Part shown: one piece after another, positions 45,356-53,814 of the stretch
Numbering within the stretch: position 1 is the first letter of the stretch
How the letters are laid out: every line of letters begins with the position of its first letter
Assembly (NCBI RefSeq): GCF_000711725.1
Contig: NZ_JONP01000001.1
Location: forward strand, 186,001-250,000
Direction of reading: 5' to 3'
Source: Roseomonas aerilata DSM 19363
GTDB lineage: Bacteria > Pseudomonadota > Alphaproteobacteria > Acetobacterales > Acetobacteraceae
Length of the DNA stretch: 64,000 nucleotides
The notes under the pieces: generated by a model
The model's input: the letters and a program-made list of their open reading frames with translations, nothing else
What the model was told of the DNA's origin: nothing
Databases searched by the model: none
Program-made: the position numbers and the translations under genes

Positions 45356-46804
45356 CTAACGGGCCGTGCCGGACTGGTTGGCGGGCGGATTGGCCGCCGA
45401 GGGCTGGCTGGTGCCGGGGTTGCCGGTCGAGGTCGCGGCCGGGGCGCCCGGGGGCGAAGCGCCGGCGCCGCCGGGCGCGCCCTGGGCCCGGCCCTGGTTC
45501 GCCCCGCCGGGGGCGGCGGAGGCGGGGCTGTTGCCTGCTGCGGCAGGACGGTCGCCGGCCGCGCTGCCGGAGGCGCTGCCGCCCGGGGCGGGGGCGCCGC
45601 CGCCGGGGGAGGAGCCGGGGGCGCCGGGCTGGCCCGGGCCGGGGGCTACGGGCGCGGCGTTCACCTGCTGGCCGGGGCGCACGCGCTGGATGCCCTCGAC
45701 GATGACCTTGTCGCCGGGGTTGAGGCCTTCCTCGATCACCGCGACCTCGGGCGTGCTCTTGCCGAGACGGAGGTTGCGGCGCTGGGCCTTGCTCTCGGCG
45801 TCCACGACGAAGACGTAGCTGCCCTGCTGATCCTGGAGGACCGCGGCGCGGGGGATGGTGATGGCGAGCACCGGCTCCACGCCCTGGACGTAGACGTTGA
45901 CGAACTGGCCGTCGATCAGGTCGCGATCGCCCTCGTTCCCGGTGGGCGGGTTGGGGACGCGGGCCCGGATGAGGATGCTGTCGGTCGCCCGGTTGATCTG
46001 GTTGTCGATGAAGTCCACGCGGCCGATCTGGGGGGAGAGTCGGCCGTCCGTTGTGCGGAAGCGGATCTGCACGGCATCCGCCCCGCCGCGGGAGGCGTAG
46101 CGGTCCCGCAGCTCCAGCGCCTGGCGCTGGGAGACGGGGAAGGCGACGCGCATCGGGTCCTGGCTGACGATGGTGGCCAGGGTGCCGCTGGTGGGGCCGA
46201 CGACATTGCCGATCGTGACGTTGGTCCGGCCGATCTTGCCGTCGATGGGCGAGGTGATCTCGGTGTAGGCAAGGTTGATCTCGGCCGAGCGGGCGGCGGC
46301 GCGGGCGGCGAGGAGCTGGGCGTTGGCCGTGCGCTCCTGGGCAGTCGCGTTGTCGAGCGTCACGCGGGTGCCGGCGCCGGTGCGCTGGAGTTCCTGCGCG
46401 CGGGAGAGGGCGACGCGGGCGTTGGTCAGCTCGGCCTCGGCAGAGGCGATGTTGGCCTGGGTGCGGGCGACCTCGGCCTCGAAGGTCTGGCGCTCGATCC
46501 GGTAGAGGACGTCGCCGCGCTTCACCTCCTGGCCCTCCCGGAACACCACCTCCTGGAGGAAGCCGGTGATGCGGGCGGCGATGTCGACGCGCTGCACCGC
46601 CTCCACCCGCCCGACGAACTCGGTGCTCTCGGTGACGGGGCGGCGGGCGGCTTCCTGGACGCCGACGGCCGGCGGGCCCTGCGGGCCGAACTGCGCCAGA
46701 GCCGGTGCGGGCGCGCCGCAGGCCAGGCCCAGCGCGACAGCCAGGAGGAGGGCGGGGGCGGCCGGCCGTGCCGGACGGATTGTGCGACGCGTCATGGCGC
46801 GCAT
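45356..46804 (-). CDS. RND efflux periplasmic adaptor (membrane fusion protein)
   Basis: 482 residues. N-terminal signal (about 15-38), biotinyl-lipoyl and coiled-coil hairpin region (VDIAARITGFLQEVVFREGQ, then a long alpha-hairpin at ~100-170), beta-barrel (TEITSPIDGKIGRTNVTIGN) and membrane-proximal domain. The last ~95 residues are an unusual Pro/Gly/Ala-rich tail that most adaptors lack. It bridges the RND permease to an outer-membrane channel. It is divergent from an IclR gene, with a palindrome 31 bp upstream of the start. Confidence 0.93.
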   Translation of the reverse strand: MRAMTRRTIRPARPAAPALLLAVALGLACGAPAPALAQFGPQGPPAVGVQEAARRPVTESTEFVGRVEAVQRVDIAARITGFLQEVVFREGQEVKRGDVLYRIERQTFEAEVARTQANIASAEAELTNARVALSRAQELQRTGAGTRVTLDNATAQERTANAQLLAARAAARSAEINLAYTEITSPIDGKIGRTNVTIGNVVGPTSGTLATIVSQDPMRVAFPVSQRQALELRDRYASRGGADAVQIRFRTTDGRLSPQIGRVDFIDNQINRATDSILIRARVPNPPTGNEGDRDLIDGQFVNVYVQGVEPVLAITIPRAAVLQDQQGSYVFVVDAESKAQRRNLRLGKSTPEVAVIEEGLNPGDKVIVEGIQRVRPGQQVNAAPVAPGPGQPGAPGSSPGGGAPAPGGSASGSAAGDRPAAAGNSPASAAPGGANQGRAQGAPGGAGASPPGAPAATSTGNPGTSQPSAANPPANQSGTAR

Positions 46805-46828
46805 GTGGCGGAGCCTTCCCGATGCTGC

Positions 46829-47032
46829 AAGCGGGCTGAACCGTTTAGTTCAGCGCTGAGCGCTCCGCATAACGCTCTGAGGAACGTTTTCTGCGGACTG
46901 AGAATGCAACTAACGCGCGGTTCCGTATCGCGCTACAAATTTTCCTTCGCATATGTTTAAGTCACCTCTGCTAGTCTGATGTGCGGCCGTAGCATTGTGG
47001 TGAGCCTGGCCTTGAAGCGGGCTGAACCATTT
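46829..47032. promoter_or_regulatory. Pair of 18-bp direct repeats in the RND/IclR divergent promoter
   Basis: AAGCGGGCTGAACCGTTT (46829-46846) and AAGCGGGCTGAACCATTT (47015-47032) match at 17 of 18 bases. One lies near each divergent gene start, 186 bp apart, as expected if a single regulator controls both genes by looping or independent occlusion. Confidence 0.6.
46835..46854. promoter_or_regulatory. Candidate operator palindrome upstream of the RND operon
   Basis: GCTGAAC-N6-GTTCAGC, a perfect 7-bp inverted repeat, lies 31 bp before the adaptor ATG. Its left arm is part of the direct repeat also found near the IclR gene start, where the right arm is degenerate. Probable target of the adjacent IclR protein; binding is inference. 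Confidence 0.6.
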
Positions 47033-47078
47033 CGGCTGGAATAACGGCGCGCCGGCGCCAGGAACGGGAGCTAAGCCT

Positions 47079-47900
47079 TTGGATCCGAATGTGCTGACCG
47101 ACGAGGCGGCGACGATCCGGACGGAGATTTCCCCGCGGCCTGCAAGCTCGGGCGGGGATTGGGGGCGTTCCAAGGCACCCAAGGGGCGCCTGCTTTCGCC
47201 GCCCTCCACCGCATCGGGCGTGGCCGCGGTCGGGCGGGCAATGACGGTGCTCGGGGCTTTCCGCCCCGGCGACACGGCGCTGCCGCTGCGGGTGCTCGCG
47301 GCGCGGACGGGCCTCTACAAGAGCACGATCCTGCGGCTGCTGGCCTCGCTGGAGCGGTACTGCTGCGTGCGGCGCAATGCCGACGGGTCCTGGTCCCCGG
47401 GGCCGATGCTGCTGCACTGGGGGTCGCTCTACGTGCGCGGGCTCGGGCTGGAGACGCTGGTGCAGCCGGTCCTCGACTCGCTGACCGAGGCGACAGGGCA
47501 GGGGGCGACCTTCTGGGTGAAGCTCGACGACGAGCGGCGGATCTGCCTCTACCGCGCGGCGCCGCCGCGGACGCTACGGGTGGCGGTGCAGGCGGGCGAC
47601 ATGATGCCGCTCGGTTCGGCCGCGACGGGCCGGGTCTTCGCCGTGTGGGATCCGGCGGCCGGCGAGGCGGCGGAAGCGGCGCCGGAGGTGCCCGCGGGCG
47701 GCTACCCGGTGATCGCGACCCAGGGCAGCCGGGAGCTGGATGCGGCCGCCATCTCGGCGCCGGTTTTCCAGCCGGGGCGCGTGCTCTGCGGGGCGCTGAC
47801 GCTGTCGGGCTCGAACGAGCGGCTCTGGCCGGAGGTGGAGCGGGTGAAGCCGCTGGTGGCCGAGGCGGCGGCGGGGCTTACCCGGGCGCTGGGGGGATAG
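47079..47900 (+). CDS. IclR-family transcriptional regulator
   Basis: 273 residues. A ~45-residue polar N-terminal extension precedes the winged HTH (VGRAMTVLGAFRPGDTALPLRVLAARTGLYKSTILRLLASLE, about 52-95). The C-terminal effector domain follows (LYRAAPPRTLRVAVQAGDMMPLGSAATGRVF, then ISAPVF near the end, typical IclR ligand-pocket elements). The TTG start has GGGAG 8 nt upstream. It is transcribed divergently from the RND efflux operon and probably controls it. Confidence 0.88.
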   Translation: MDPNVLTDEAATIRTEISPRPASSGGDWGRSKAPKGRLLSPPSTASGVAAVGRAMTVLGAFRPGDTALPLRVLAARTGLYKSTILRLLASLERYCCVRRNADGSWSPGPMLLHWGSLYVRGLGLETLVQPVLDSLTEATGQGATFWVKLDDERRICLYRAAPPRTLRVAVQAGDMMPLGSAATGRVFAVWDPAAGEAAEAAPEVPAGGYPVIATQGSRELDAAAISAPVFQPGRVLCGALTLSGSNERLWPEVERVKPLVAEAAAGLTRALGG

Positions 47901-47915
47901 GGGCGCCGCCGCCCC
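47900..47915 (+). terminator. GC hairpin after the IclR gene
   Basis: GGGGCG/CGCCCC, a 6-bp stem with a CCGC loop starting at the last base of the stop codon. There is no T-tract; weak evidence. Confidence 0.3.
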
Positions 47916-48010
47916 ACCCTGTCAGCCCGCTGTAAGCTTCGGGTTCGTTCACAACTTGTTATTGCACTAGGTGGATAATTCTGCTCTCATTGTCGTGAGG
48001 GAGATCACCG

Positions 48011-48169
48011 ATGTCGACTTCGATCACGAGCCTGAAGACCGAGATTGCGGATGCCGCGAGCGCCGCGCCCGAGCGGCTTCGGGTCGGGACGAGCGTCGCC
48101 GTGATTGGCGTTCTCTCCGGCGCGCTCTGGTACGGCATCTACGCCGCGGCAGCCTTTCTGTTCGACTGA
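48011..48169 (+). CDS. 52-residue single-helix membrane protein
   Basis: ATG at 48011 with GGGAG 7 nt upstream, ending at TGA 48167-48169. The product has a polar N-terminal ~20 residues (STSITSLKTEIADAA) and one membrane helix (about 26-50, with VGTSVAVIGVLSGALWYGIY). The region before it is AT-rich for this genome. I recognise no family. The ribosome site and clean hydrophobic helix make it a credible micro-protein gene. Confidence 0.6.
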   Translation: MSTSITSLKTEIADAASAAPERLRVGTSVAVIGVLSGALWYGIYAAAAFLFD

Positions 48170-48273
48170 ACCTTCCGCCACAGCCCTTCCTGGGCGGGGC
48201 GGGAGAGCTTCTCCGGATATCGGCGGGCCCCTGAGGTCCGCCGTTTGCATTTCCGGAACCTGGAGCCGCCGTG

Positions 48274-49512
48274 TCAGGCGGGGCGGCGGGTCAGCAGGAT
48301 GAAGGCCGTCGTGCTGGCGGCGATGGCCAGCGCGAAGAAGACGAGGCCGGAGCCGATGCCTCCTGCGGCCACGACCGGGCCGGAGGCGGCTTGCAGGAGT
48401 GCCGCGCCCGAGAAGAAGGCGAGATTGATGGCCGACATCGCCTTGCCCGCGCTATCGGCCGAGACCGCCGTGCGCGCCATGGCGAAGACGAGCGGCTGAA
48501 CCGAGATCATCAGGTCGAAACTGAGCAGCATGGCGCCGTCCCAGGCGGGGCGGAGGGCGCCGAAGGGGCCGCCCGGGCCGCCGAGGGCGACGAGTGCCAG
48601 GCAGACGGCCGCGCCCACATGGCCGGCGATGAGCAGGGCGCGGCGGTGGCCGAGCCGGCGGTCCGCGATGCCCCAGAGGGCGGGGCCGACCACGAGGGCG
48701 GTGGTGGCGAGGAGGAGGATGTTGCCGGCCTCCACGCGGGGGAGGCCCTTCATCTCCATCAGCCAGGGGCCGCCCCAGAGGCCGCGCACGCCGATGACGG
48801 CGGCGAAGGAGGAGAAGGCGAGGATGGCTGCGCCGCGGAGCGGGGGCGAGGCCATGATGCGGAGGACTTCGCGGGCCTCGCGCGCGGGGCTGCGGCCTTG
48901 CGCGGCGGAGGGGCGGTCGTGGACGAGGAGGGCGACGAGGGCGATAGCCGCCAGGGCGAGGGCGGCCGAGGCCCAGTAGCCGGCGCGCCATCCCGCGGCC
49001 TCCACCAGAAGGGCGAGGGGGCTGGCCGAGAGGAGCATGCCGCTGTTTCCGATCGCCTGGATGAGGCCGGACCAGAGGCCGAAGCGGGCGGCGGAGAGGT
49101 TCTTCGCGGCGTAGGTGACGGGACAGATGAGCATGCCCGCGCAGCCCAGGCCGAGCACGACCTGGCCGAGCAGGAAGCCCGCCGCGCCGCCCGCGATGGC
49201 TGCGAGCACCGTGCCGAGGGCGATAACGGCGATGAGCGCGAGGGCGGTGCGGCGCACGCCGAAGCGGTCCAGCGCGACGCCGATCGGGATCTGCGCGAGG
49301 GCGAAGGAGAGGTTGTAGGCGCCGGTGAGGGAGGCGAGTCCCTGGGCGGTGACGTCGAGGTCCCGCCCCAGCATGTCCGCGGTGATGGCGGGCAGGGTGC
49401 GGACGGTGTTCGAGATGACGTGCCCGAGGGCGAGGGCGACGATCGGGGCGGTGAAGGCGATCGAGGTTTCCCGGACGTCGGGTGACGCCAAGGGGGCACC
49501 GGATGGGGCCAT
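48274..49512 (-). CDS. Major facilitator superfamily transporter
   Basis: 412 residues with 12 predicted membrane helices. The A-like motif appears as IGVALDRFGVRRTAL after helix 2, and WGIADRRLGHRRAL is its counterpart in the second half. The substrate is unknown. It lies 69 bp after the FAD oxidase on the same strand, so it may import or export the hydroxy-acid that enzyme uses. Confidence 0.88.
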   Translation of the reverse strand: MAPSGAPLASPDVRETSIAFTAPIVALALGHVISNTVRTLPAITADMLGRDLDVTAQGLASLTGAYNLSFALAQIPIGVALDRFGVRRTALALIAVIALGTVLAAIAGGAAGFLLGQVVLGLGCAGMLICPVTYAAKNLSAARFGLWSGLIQAIGNSGMLLSASPLALLVEAAGWRAGYWASAALALAAIALVALLVHDRPSAAQGRSPAREAREVLRIMASPPLRGAAILAFSSFAAVIGVRGLWGGPWLMEMKGLPRVEAGNILLLATTALVVGPALWGIADRRLGHRRALLIAGHVGAAVCLALVALGGPGGPFGALRPAWDGAMLLSFDLMISVQPLVFAMARTAVSADSAGKAMSAINLAFFSGAALLQAASGPVVAAGGIGSGLVFFALAIAASTTAFILLTRRPA

Positions 49513-49581
49513 GGGAAGCGTTCTCTCCGCGCCCCGCCCGGCGATGGGGCGGGGTCGTTTTGTTCGTGAGTGCCCGGAGGG

Positions 49582-50973
49582 CTAGTTCCGGAAGATCTTG
49601 CCGGGGTTGAGGATGCCCTTGGGGTCGAGGGTGGCCTTGATGCTGCGCATCACGGCCAGGGCCTCGGGGCCGTGCTCGGTCTCGAGGAACTCGGCCTTGC
49701 CGATGCCAACGCCGTGCTCGCCGGAGCAGGTGCCGCCGAGCGAGAGGCCGCGGGCGACGATCTTGCGGTCGAGCGCCCAGGCCTGCTCGATGGCGGCGGG
49801 GTCGTCCTGGTCCACGAGGATGACGGTGTGGAAGTTGCCGTCGCCGACATGGCCCACGGTGCAGCAGGCGAGGCCGGAGGCGTCCACGTCCTCCTGCGCG
49901 CCGAGCAGGGCCTCGGCGAGGCGGGAGATGGGGACGCAGACATCGGTGGTGATGCCTCGGGAATTGGGCCGGCTGGCGATGGCGGCCCAGTAGGCGTTGT
50001 GCCGGGCGGTCCAGAGCTTGTTGCGGGTCTCCTGGTCGGCCGCCCAGGCGAAACCGAGGCCGCCCATCTCGGTCGTGATGGCCTGGACCGATTCCGCCTG
50101 CTCCTTCACGCCGGCCTCGGTGCCGTGGAACTCGAGGAAGAGGGTGGGCAGCGGCTCCATTCCCTCCAGCTTCGAGTAGGCGATGCAGGCGGTCATCTGG
50201 GCGGTGTCGAGCAGCTCGATGCGGGCCACGGGGATGCCGAGCTGCATGACGGCGATGACGGATTCGACGCAGCCCTTGAGGTCGCGGAACTGGACGACGG
50301 CGGCGGAGGTCGCCTCGGGGATGCCGTAGAGGCGGAGGCGGATCTTGGTCACGATCCCCAGCGTGCCCTCGCTGCCGATGATGAGGCGCGTCAGGTCGTA
50401 GCCGTTGGCGGCCTTGCGGGTGCGGCTGCCGGTGTTGATGACGCGGCCGTCCGCGAGGACGACCTCCAGGCCCATGACGTTCTCGCGGATGGTGCCGTAG
50501 CGCACGGCGTTGGTGCCGGAGGCGCGGGTGGCCACCATGCCGCCGAGGGTGCAGTGGCTGCCGGGGTCCACGGGGAAGAAGAGGCCCTGGTCGCGCAGGT
50601 GGTCGTTGAGCTGGTGGCGGGTGACGCCGGGCTCCACGAGGCAGTCCATGTCCTCCTGGCTGACGTCGAGGATGGCGGTCATGCGCGAGAGGTCGAGGGT
50701 GATGCCGGCGCGGACGGGGGTGACGTGGCCCTCGAGGCTGGTGCCGGCGCCGAAGGCGGTGACGGGCACGCCGTGGCGGTGGCAGAGGGCGAGGAGCTGG
50801 GACACCTCCTCGGTGGTCTCGGCGAAGGCGACGGCGTCGGGCAGGACGGGGGTGGTGGTGTCCTCGCCCCGCGAGTGCTGCTCGCGGATGGCGTTGTTGG
50901 TGGAGATCCTGTCGCCGAGGAAGGCGCGGGCCTGCGCGATGACGTGGTCGACGGGGCGGGTTTCGGCGGTCAT
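49582..50973 (-). CDS. GlcD/D-lactate dehydrogenase-type FAD-binding oxidoreductase
   Basis: 463 residues. The PCMH FAD domain begins around 35-220 (PVTAFGAGTSLEGH, then VDPGSHCTLGGMVATRASGTNAVRYG), and the C-terminal FAD-oxidase_C domain has GHVGDGNFH and GEHGVGIGKAEFL, the hallmark of D-2-hydroxyacid dehydrogenases such as glycolate oxidase GlcD and cytochrome-linked D-lactate dehydrogenase. No GlcE/GlcF partners are seen, favouring a single-subunit D-lactate or D-2-hydroxyacid dehydrogenase. ATG 50973 is the start; the open frame upstream belongs to no protein. Divergent from an HpaI-type aldolase. Confidence 0.9.
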   Translation of the reverse strand: MTAETRPVDHVIAQARAFLGDRISTNNAIREQHSRGEDTTTPVLPDAVAFAETTEEVSQLLALCHRHGVPVTAFGAGTSLEGHVTPVRAGITLDLSRMTAILDVSQEDMDCLVEPGVTRHQLNDHLRDQGLFFPVDPGSHCTLGGMVATRASGTNAVRYGTIRENVMGLEVVLADGRVINTGSRTRKAANGYDLTRLIIGSEGTLGIVTKIRLRLYGIPEATSAAVVQFRDLKGCVESVIAVMQLGIPVARIELLDTAQMTACIAYSKLEGMEPLPTLFLEFHGTEAGVKEQAESVQAITTEMGGLGFAWAADQETRNKLWTARHNAYWAAIASRPNSRGITTDVCVPISRLAEALLGAQEDVDASGLACCTVGHVGDGNFHTVILVDQDDPAAIEQAWALDRKIVARGLSLGGTCSGEHGVGIGKAEFLETEHGPEALAVMRSIKATLDPKGILNPGKIFRN

Positions 50974-51189
50974 GGCGGGTGGCTCCGGCCGGGGTGGTCT
51001 GGAAGGGTCGTAGGAGCTTCGCGGGACCCTGGGAAGGAGGGGCCGGGCCGATCCCGAAGCCGTGCGGCGGCGCATTCCCGGGATGGGGCGGATTGCGCGA
51101 GCGGGACGGCGGGGGAAGGATGCCGCCGCAGGCCACGCCGCAGATTCCCGTACCGGGAACAGGGGCGGGCGGGGATGGAGGAGCGCCGG

Positions 51190-51963
51190 ATGGCGAACAA
51201 GCTCAAGGATGCCTGGAAGGCCGGGAAGAAGACGGTGAACGGCTGGCTGGCCTTTCCGACCGCCTTTTCGGCCGAGGTGATGGCCAGCCTGGGCTTCGAC
51301 AGCCTGACGGTGGACCTCCAGCACGGGGTGCAGGACTACCAGTCCGCCGTCGCCTGCTTCCAGGGGATGCAGGGGCAGGGGCCCGCGGCTTCCCCCACCG
51401 CCATGGCGCGGGTGCCGTGGAACGAGCCGGGGATCATCGGTAAGCTGCTCGATGCCGGGGCGCAGGGGTTGATCTGCCCGATGGTGAACACGCGGGAACA
51501 GGCGGAGGCCTTCGTCGCGGCCTGCCGCTACCCGCCGCACGGGACGCGCTCGAACGGGCCGATCCGGGCGTCCCTTTATGCCGAGCCGGGGCGGTACTTC
51601 TACAACGCCAACGACGAGGTGCTGTGCCTGCCGATGATCGAGACGAAGGAGGCGCTCGACAACCTCGACGCCATCCTCGACGTGCCCGGCGTGGACGGCA
51701 TCTATATCGGGCCGAGCGACCTCGGCATCTCGCTGGGCATCCTGCCGCCGATCATGGACCGCGAGGAGCCGGAGATGCTGCGGACCTACGAGCGGCTGGT
51801 GCGCGCGGCGACCGACAAGGGGCTCGCGATCGGTATCCACTGCACGACCGGAGCCTATGTGAAGCGCATGCACGGGATGGGCTTTACCTTCGGCACCATG
51901 GGCAGCGACATGACGAACATGGTGATCGGCGCGAAGGCGCAGATGGCAGCGCTGAAGGGCTGA
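51190..51963 (+). CDS. HpcH/HpaI-family class II aldolase
   Basis: 257 residues of the HpcH/HpaI TIM-barrel aldolases. Start by GGAGGAG 6 nt before ATG 51190 (an in-frame ATG at 51175 overlaps it). VDLQHGVQDYQSAVACFQGM carries the catalytic His-Gln region; ICPMVNTREQAEAFVAACRYPPHGTRSNGP, and VLCLPMIETKEAL with the metal-binding Glu and IYIGPSDLGISLG with the metal Asp are canonical. It splits 4-hydroxy-2-oxo acids to pyruvate plus an aldehyde, with a divalent metal. Divergent from a D-2-hydroxyacid dehydrogenase, which suggests a hydroxy-acid catabolic unit. Confidence 0.92.
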   Translation: MANKLKDAWKAGKKTVNGWLAFPTAFSAEVMASLGFDSLTVDLQHGVQDYQSAVACFQGMQGQGPAASPTAMARVPWNEPGIIGKLLDAGAQGLICPMVNTREQAEAFVAACRYPPHGTRSNGPIRASLYAEPGRYFYNANDEVLCLPMIETKEALDNLDAILDVPGVDGIYIGPSDLGISLGILPPIMDREEPEMLRTYERLVRAATDKGLAIGIHCTTGAYVKRMHGMGFTFGTMGSDMTNMVIGAKAQMAALKG

Positions 51964-51964
51964 G

Positions 51965-52180
51965 CGGGTGACTCCGGGGAGAGGAAGAAAGAATTCTTCC
52001 TCTCCCCGGACCCCTCTCCATCATCTTTTTCTTCAAGTTTGAGCGGCGCCAGTGGCCGGTGCGCCTCGGGTCGTGGACCCGAGGCGACTGCACGCGCAGG
52101 AAGGTCCCGCGACAGCCAAATAGGGATCCGAGGGCCTCAGGCCCTTGGCGGGTGAGGATCGGAGAGGGCAGGGCCCTCTT
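51965..52180 (-). repeat. Composite four-hairpin repeat, copy A
   Basis: On the minus strand this region matches copy B at 62332-62582 over most of its length. Its parts are: a perfect 17-bp stem with a 4-nt loop (51973-52010, core GGGGAGAGGAAGAA); a conserved flank with GAAAAAGATGATGG on the minus strand; an 11-bp stem CGCCTCGGGTC/GACCCGAGGCG (52062-52086); a GCCTGAGGC hairpin near 52131-52147; and GGAGAGGGC...GCCCTC near 52161-52178. It fills the gap between the convergent aldolase and antiporter genes. Confidence 0.9.
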
Positions 52181-52201
52181 CGCGGCTCCGCCAGGGAAAG
52201 A

Positions 52202-53773
52202 TCACCGCGTCTGGGCGATCTGGCGCATCAGGCGCAGTTCCTCGTGGTCGGTTTCGGCCAGGAGGCCGGTGAGCATTTCCTCTGAGGTCGTGCTTCCGGC
52301 CTCGTGCTCGATCAGCGCGCGTCGGGCGCTGCGGATGGCGGCCAGTCTGATCTGCAGGCGGGCGAGCATTTCCGCCTGGGTGCCGCCGGCGGCGACGCCG
52401 GAGTAGACGCGGTCGATGTCGCGGAACTCGCCCACCAGGTCGCGGGCGATGGCGCCGTCGAGCGGGCTGTCGAGCCGGCCCTGCACCTCGTCGAGCGCGG
52501 CGCGGGCCATGACGCGGCGAGCGGCGGCTTCCTCGCGGTCCATGCCGTCGCGGCCGGGGAGGGCGACCTTCAGCCGCATGATGATCCAGCCGAGCGTGGT
52601 GCCCTGGACCACGAGGGTCGCGAGGATGGCTACGAAGGCGAGAAAGACGAGCAGCTCGCGGTGCGGGGTGTCGTTGGGCAGGGCGATGGCGGTGGCCAGC
52701 GAGACCACGCCGCGCATGCCGGCCCAGCCGATGACTGCCGCTTCCCGCGGGAGAGGCAGGCCGTCTTTCTCCGCGAGAAAGCGGGCAAGGGAGGGGGGCA
52801 GCAGCGCGAAGGGCATGACCCAGGCGAGGCGGGAGAGGATAAGCGTGGCAGAGAGGGCCGCCGCGGAGAGGGCGAGGAAGCCGATGGGGTAGGGGCCGAG
52901 CCGCTCGAGGATGCCGTGCAGCTGGAGGCCAACGAGGATGAAGACGAGGCTGGTGAGCGCGAACTCGACGAAGCCCCAGGTAGCGCGCGCCTCCGTCCGC
53001 GTGCGCGCGCTGAGCAGGTTGCGCTGGCCGCGGACGAGGAGGATGCCGCAGGTGACGACGGCCATAACGCCGGAGACCTGAAGCGCCTCCGCGGCGAGAT
53101 AGGCGACGTAGGCGGTGAGGAAGGTGAGGGCGACCTCCAGCAGGCTGTCGCCGAGGCGGGGGGTGAGGCGGCCGGCGACCCAGGCGACGGCCCAGCCGAC
53201 CGCCATGCCGCCGAGGCCGACGCCGAGGAAGGTGAGCGCGGCCAGCGCCGGAGAGACGCTTCCGGCCGCGAGGGCGCCGACCGCGAGGCGGAATAGCACG
53301 AGGGCGGAGGCGTCGTTCATCAGGCTTTCCCCCTCCAGCACGGTGACGACGCGCTGGGGCAGGGGAAGGCGCTTGAGGACGGAGGCGGCGGCGACGGCGT
53401 CGGGCGGGGCGACGACGGCGCCGAGGGCGATGGCGGCCGCCCAGGGCAGGTCCGGGAGGAGGAGCCGGGCGACGACGGCGACGCAAAGGGCGGTGAAGAG
53501 CACCGCCCCGAAGGCGAGCAGGAGGATGGGGCGGATCGAGGCGCGGAATTGCCGCCAGTCCGTGCGCCAGGCGCTGGCCTGCAGGAGCGGGGGGAGGAAG
53601 GCGGCCAGCGCCAGTTCGGGGTCCAGCCGGAGATGTGGAAGGCCGGGGACGAAGGCGAGGCCCATGCCGCCGAGGACGAGGACCACCGCATAGGGCAGGC
53701 GCGTGCGGCGGGCGAAGACCGCGAAGGCGACACAGGCCGCCATCAGGGCCACGGTGATCTCGAGCAGGTGCAT
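52202..53773 (-). CDS. NhaP-type Na+/H+ antiporter (CPA1 family)
   Basis: About 523 residues with 12 or so membrane helices and a ~110-residue cytoplasmic tail. Family signatures include the conserved acidic residues in VVAPPDAVAAASVLKRLPLP and GESLMNDASALVLFRLA (the NDA/D pair of the ion site) and VIGWAGMRGVVSLATAIALP. It exchanges protons for Na+ or K+ at the inner membrane. ATG 53773 begins at the first helix; longer frames add only Arg/Pro-rich sequence. Stop is 22 bp from copy A of the composite repeat. Confidence 0.92.
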   Translation of the reverse strand: MHLLEITVALMAACVAFAVFARRTRLPYAVVLVLGGMGLAFVPGLPHLRLDPELALAAFLPPLLQASAWRTDWRQFRASIRPILLLAFGAVLFTALCVAVVARLLLPDLPWAAAIALGAVVAPPDAVAAASVLKRLPLPQRVVTVLEGESLMNDASALVLFRLAVGALAAGSVSPALAALTFLGVGLGGMAVGWAVAWVAGRLTPRLGDSLLEVALTFLTAYVAYLAAEALQVSGVMAVVTCGILLVRGQRNLLSARTRTEARATWGFVEFALTSLVFILVGLQLHGILERLGPYPIGFLALSAAALSATLILSRLAWVMPFALLPPSLARFLAEKDGLPLPREAAVIGWAGMRGVVSLATAIALPNDTPHRELLVFLAFVAILATLVVQGTTLGWIIMRLKVALPGRDGMDREEAAARRVMARAALDEVQGRLDSPLDGAIARDLVGEFRDIDRVYSGVAAGGTQAEMLARLQIRLAAIRSARRALIEHEAGSTTSEEMLTGLLAETDHEELRLMRQIAQTR

Positions 53774-53814
53774 GGCGCCAGTTTGGGGCCGCCCGGCGGG
53801 CGGCGGAAGCGGCG

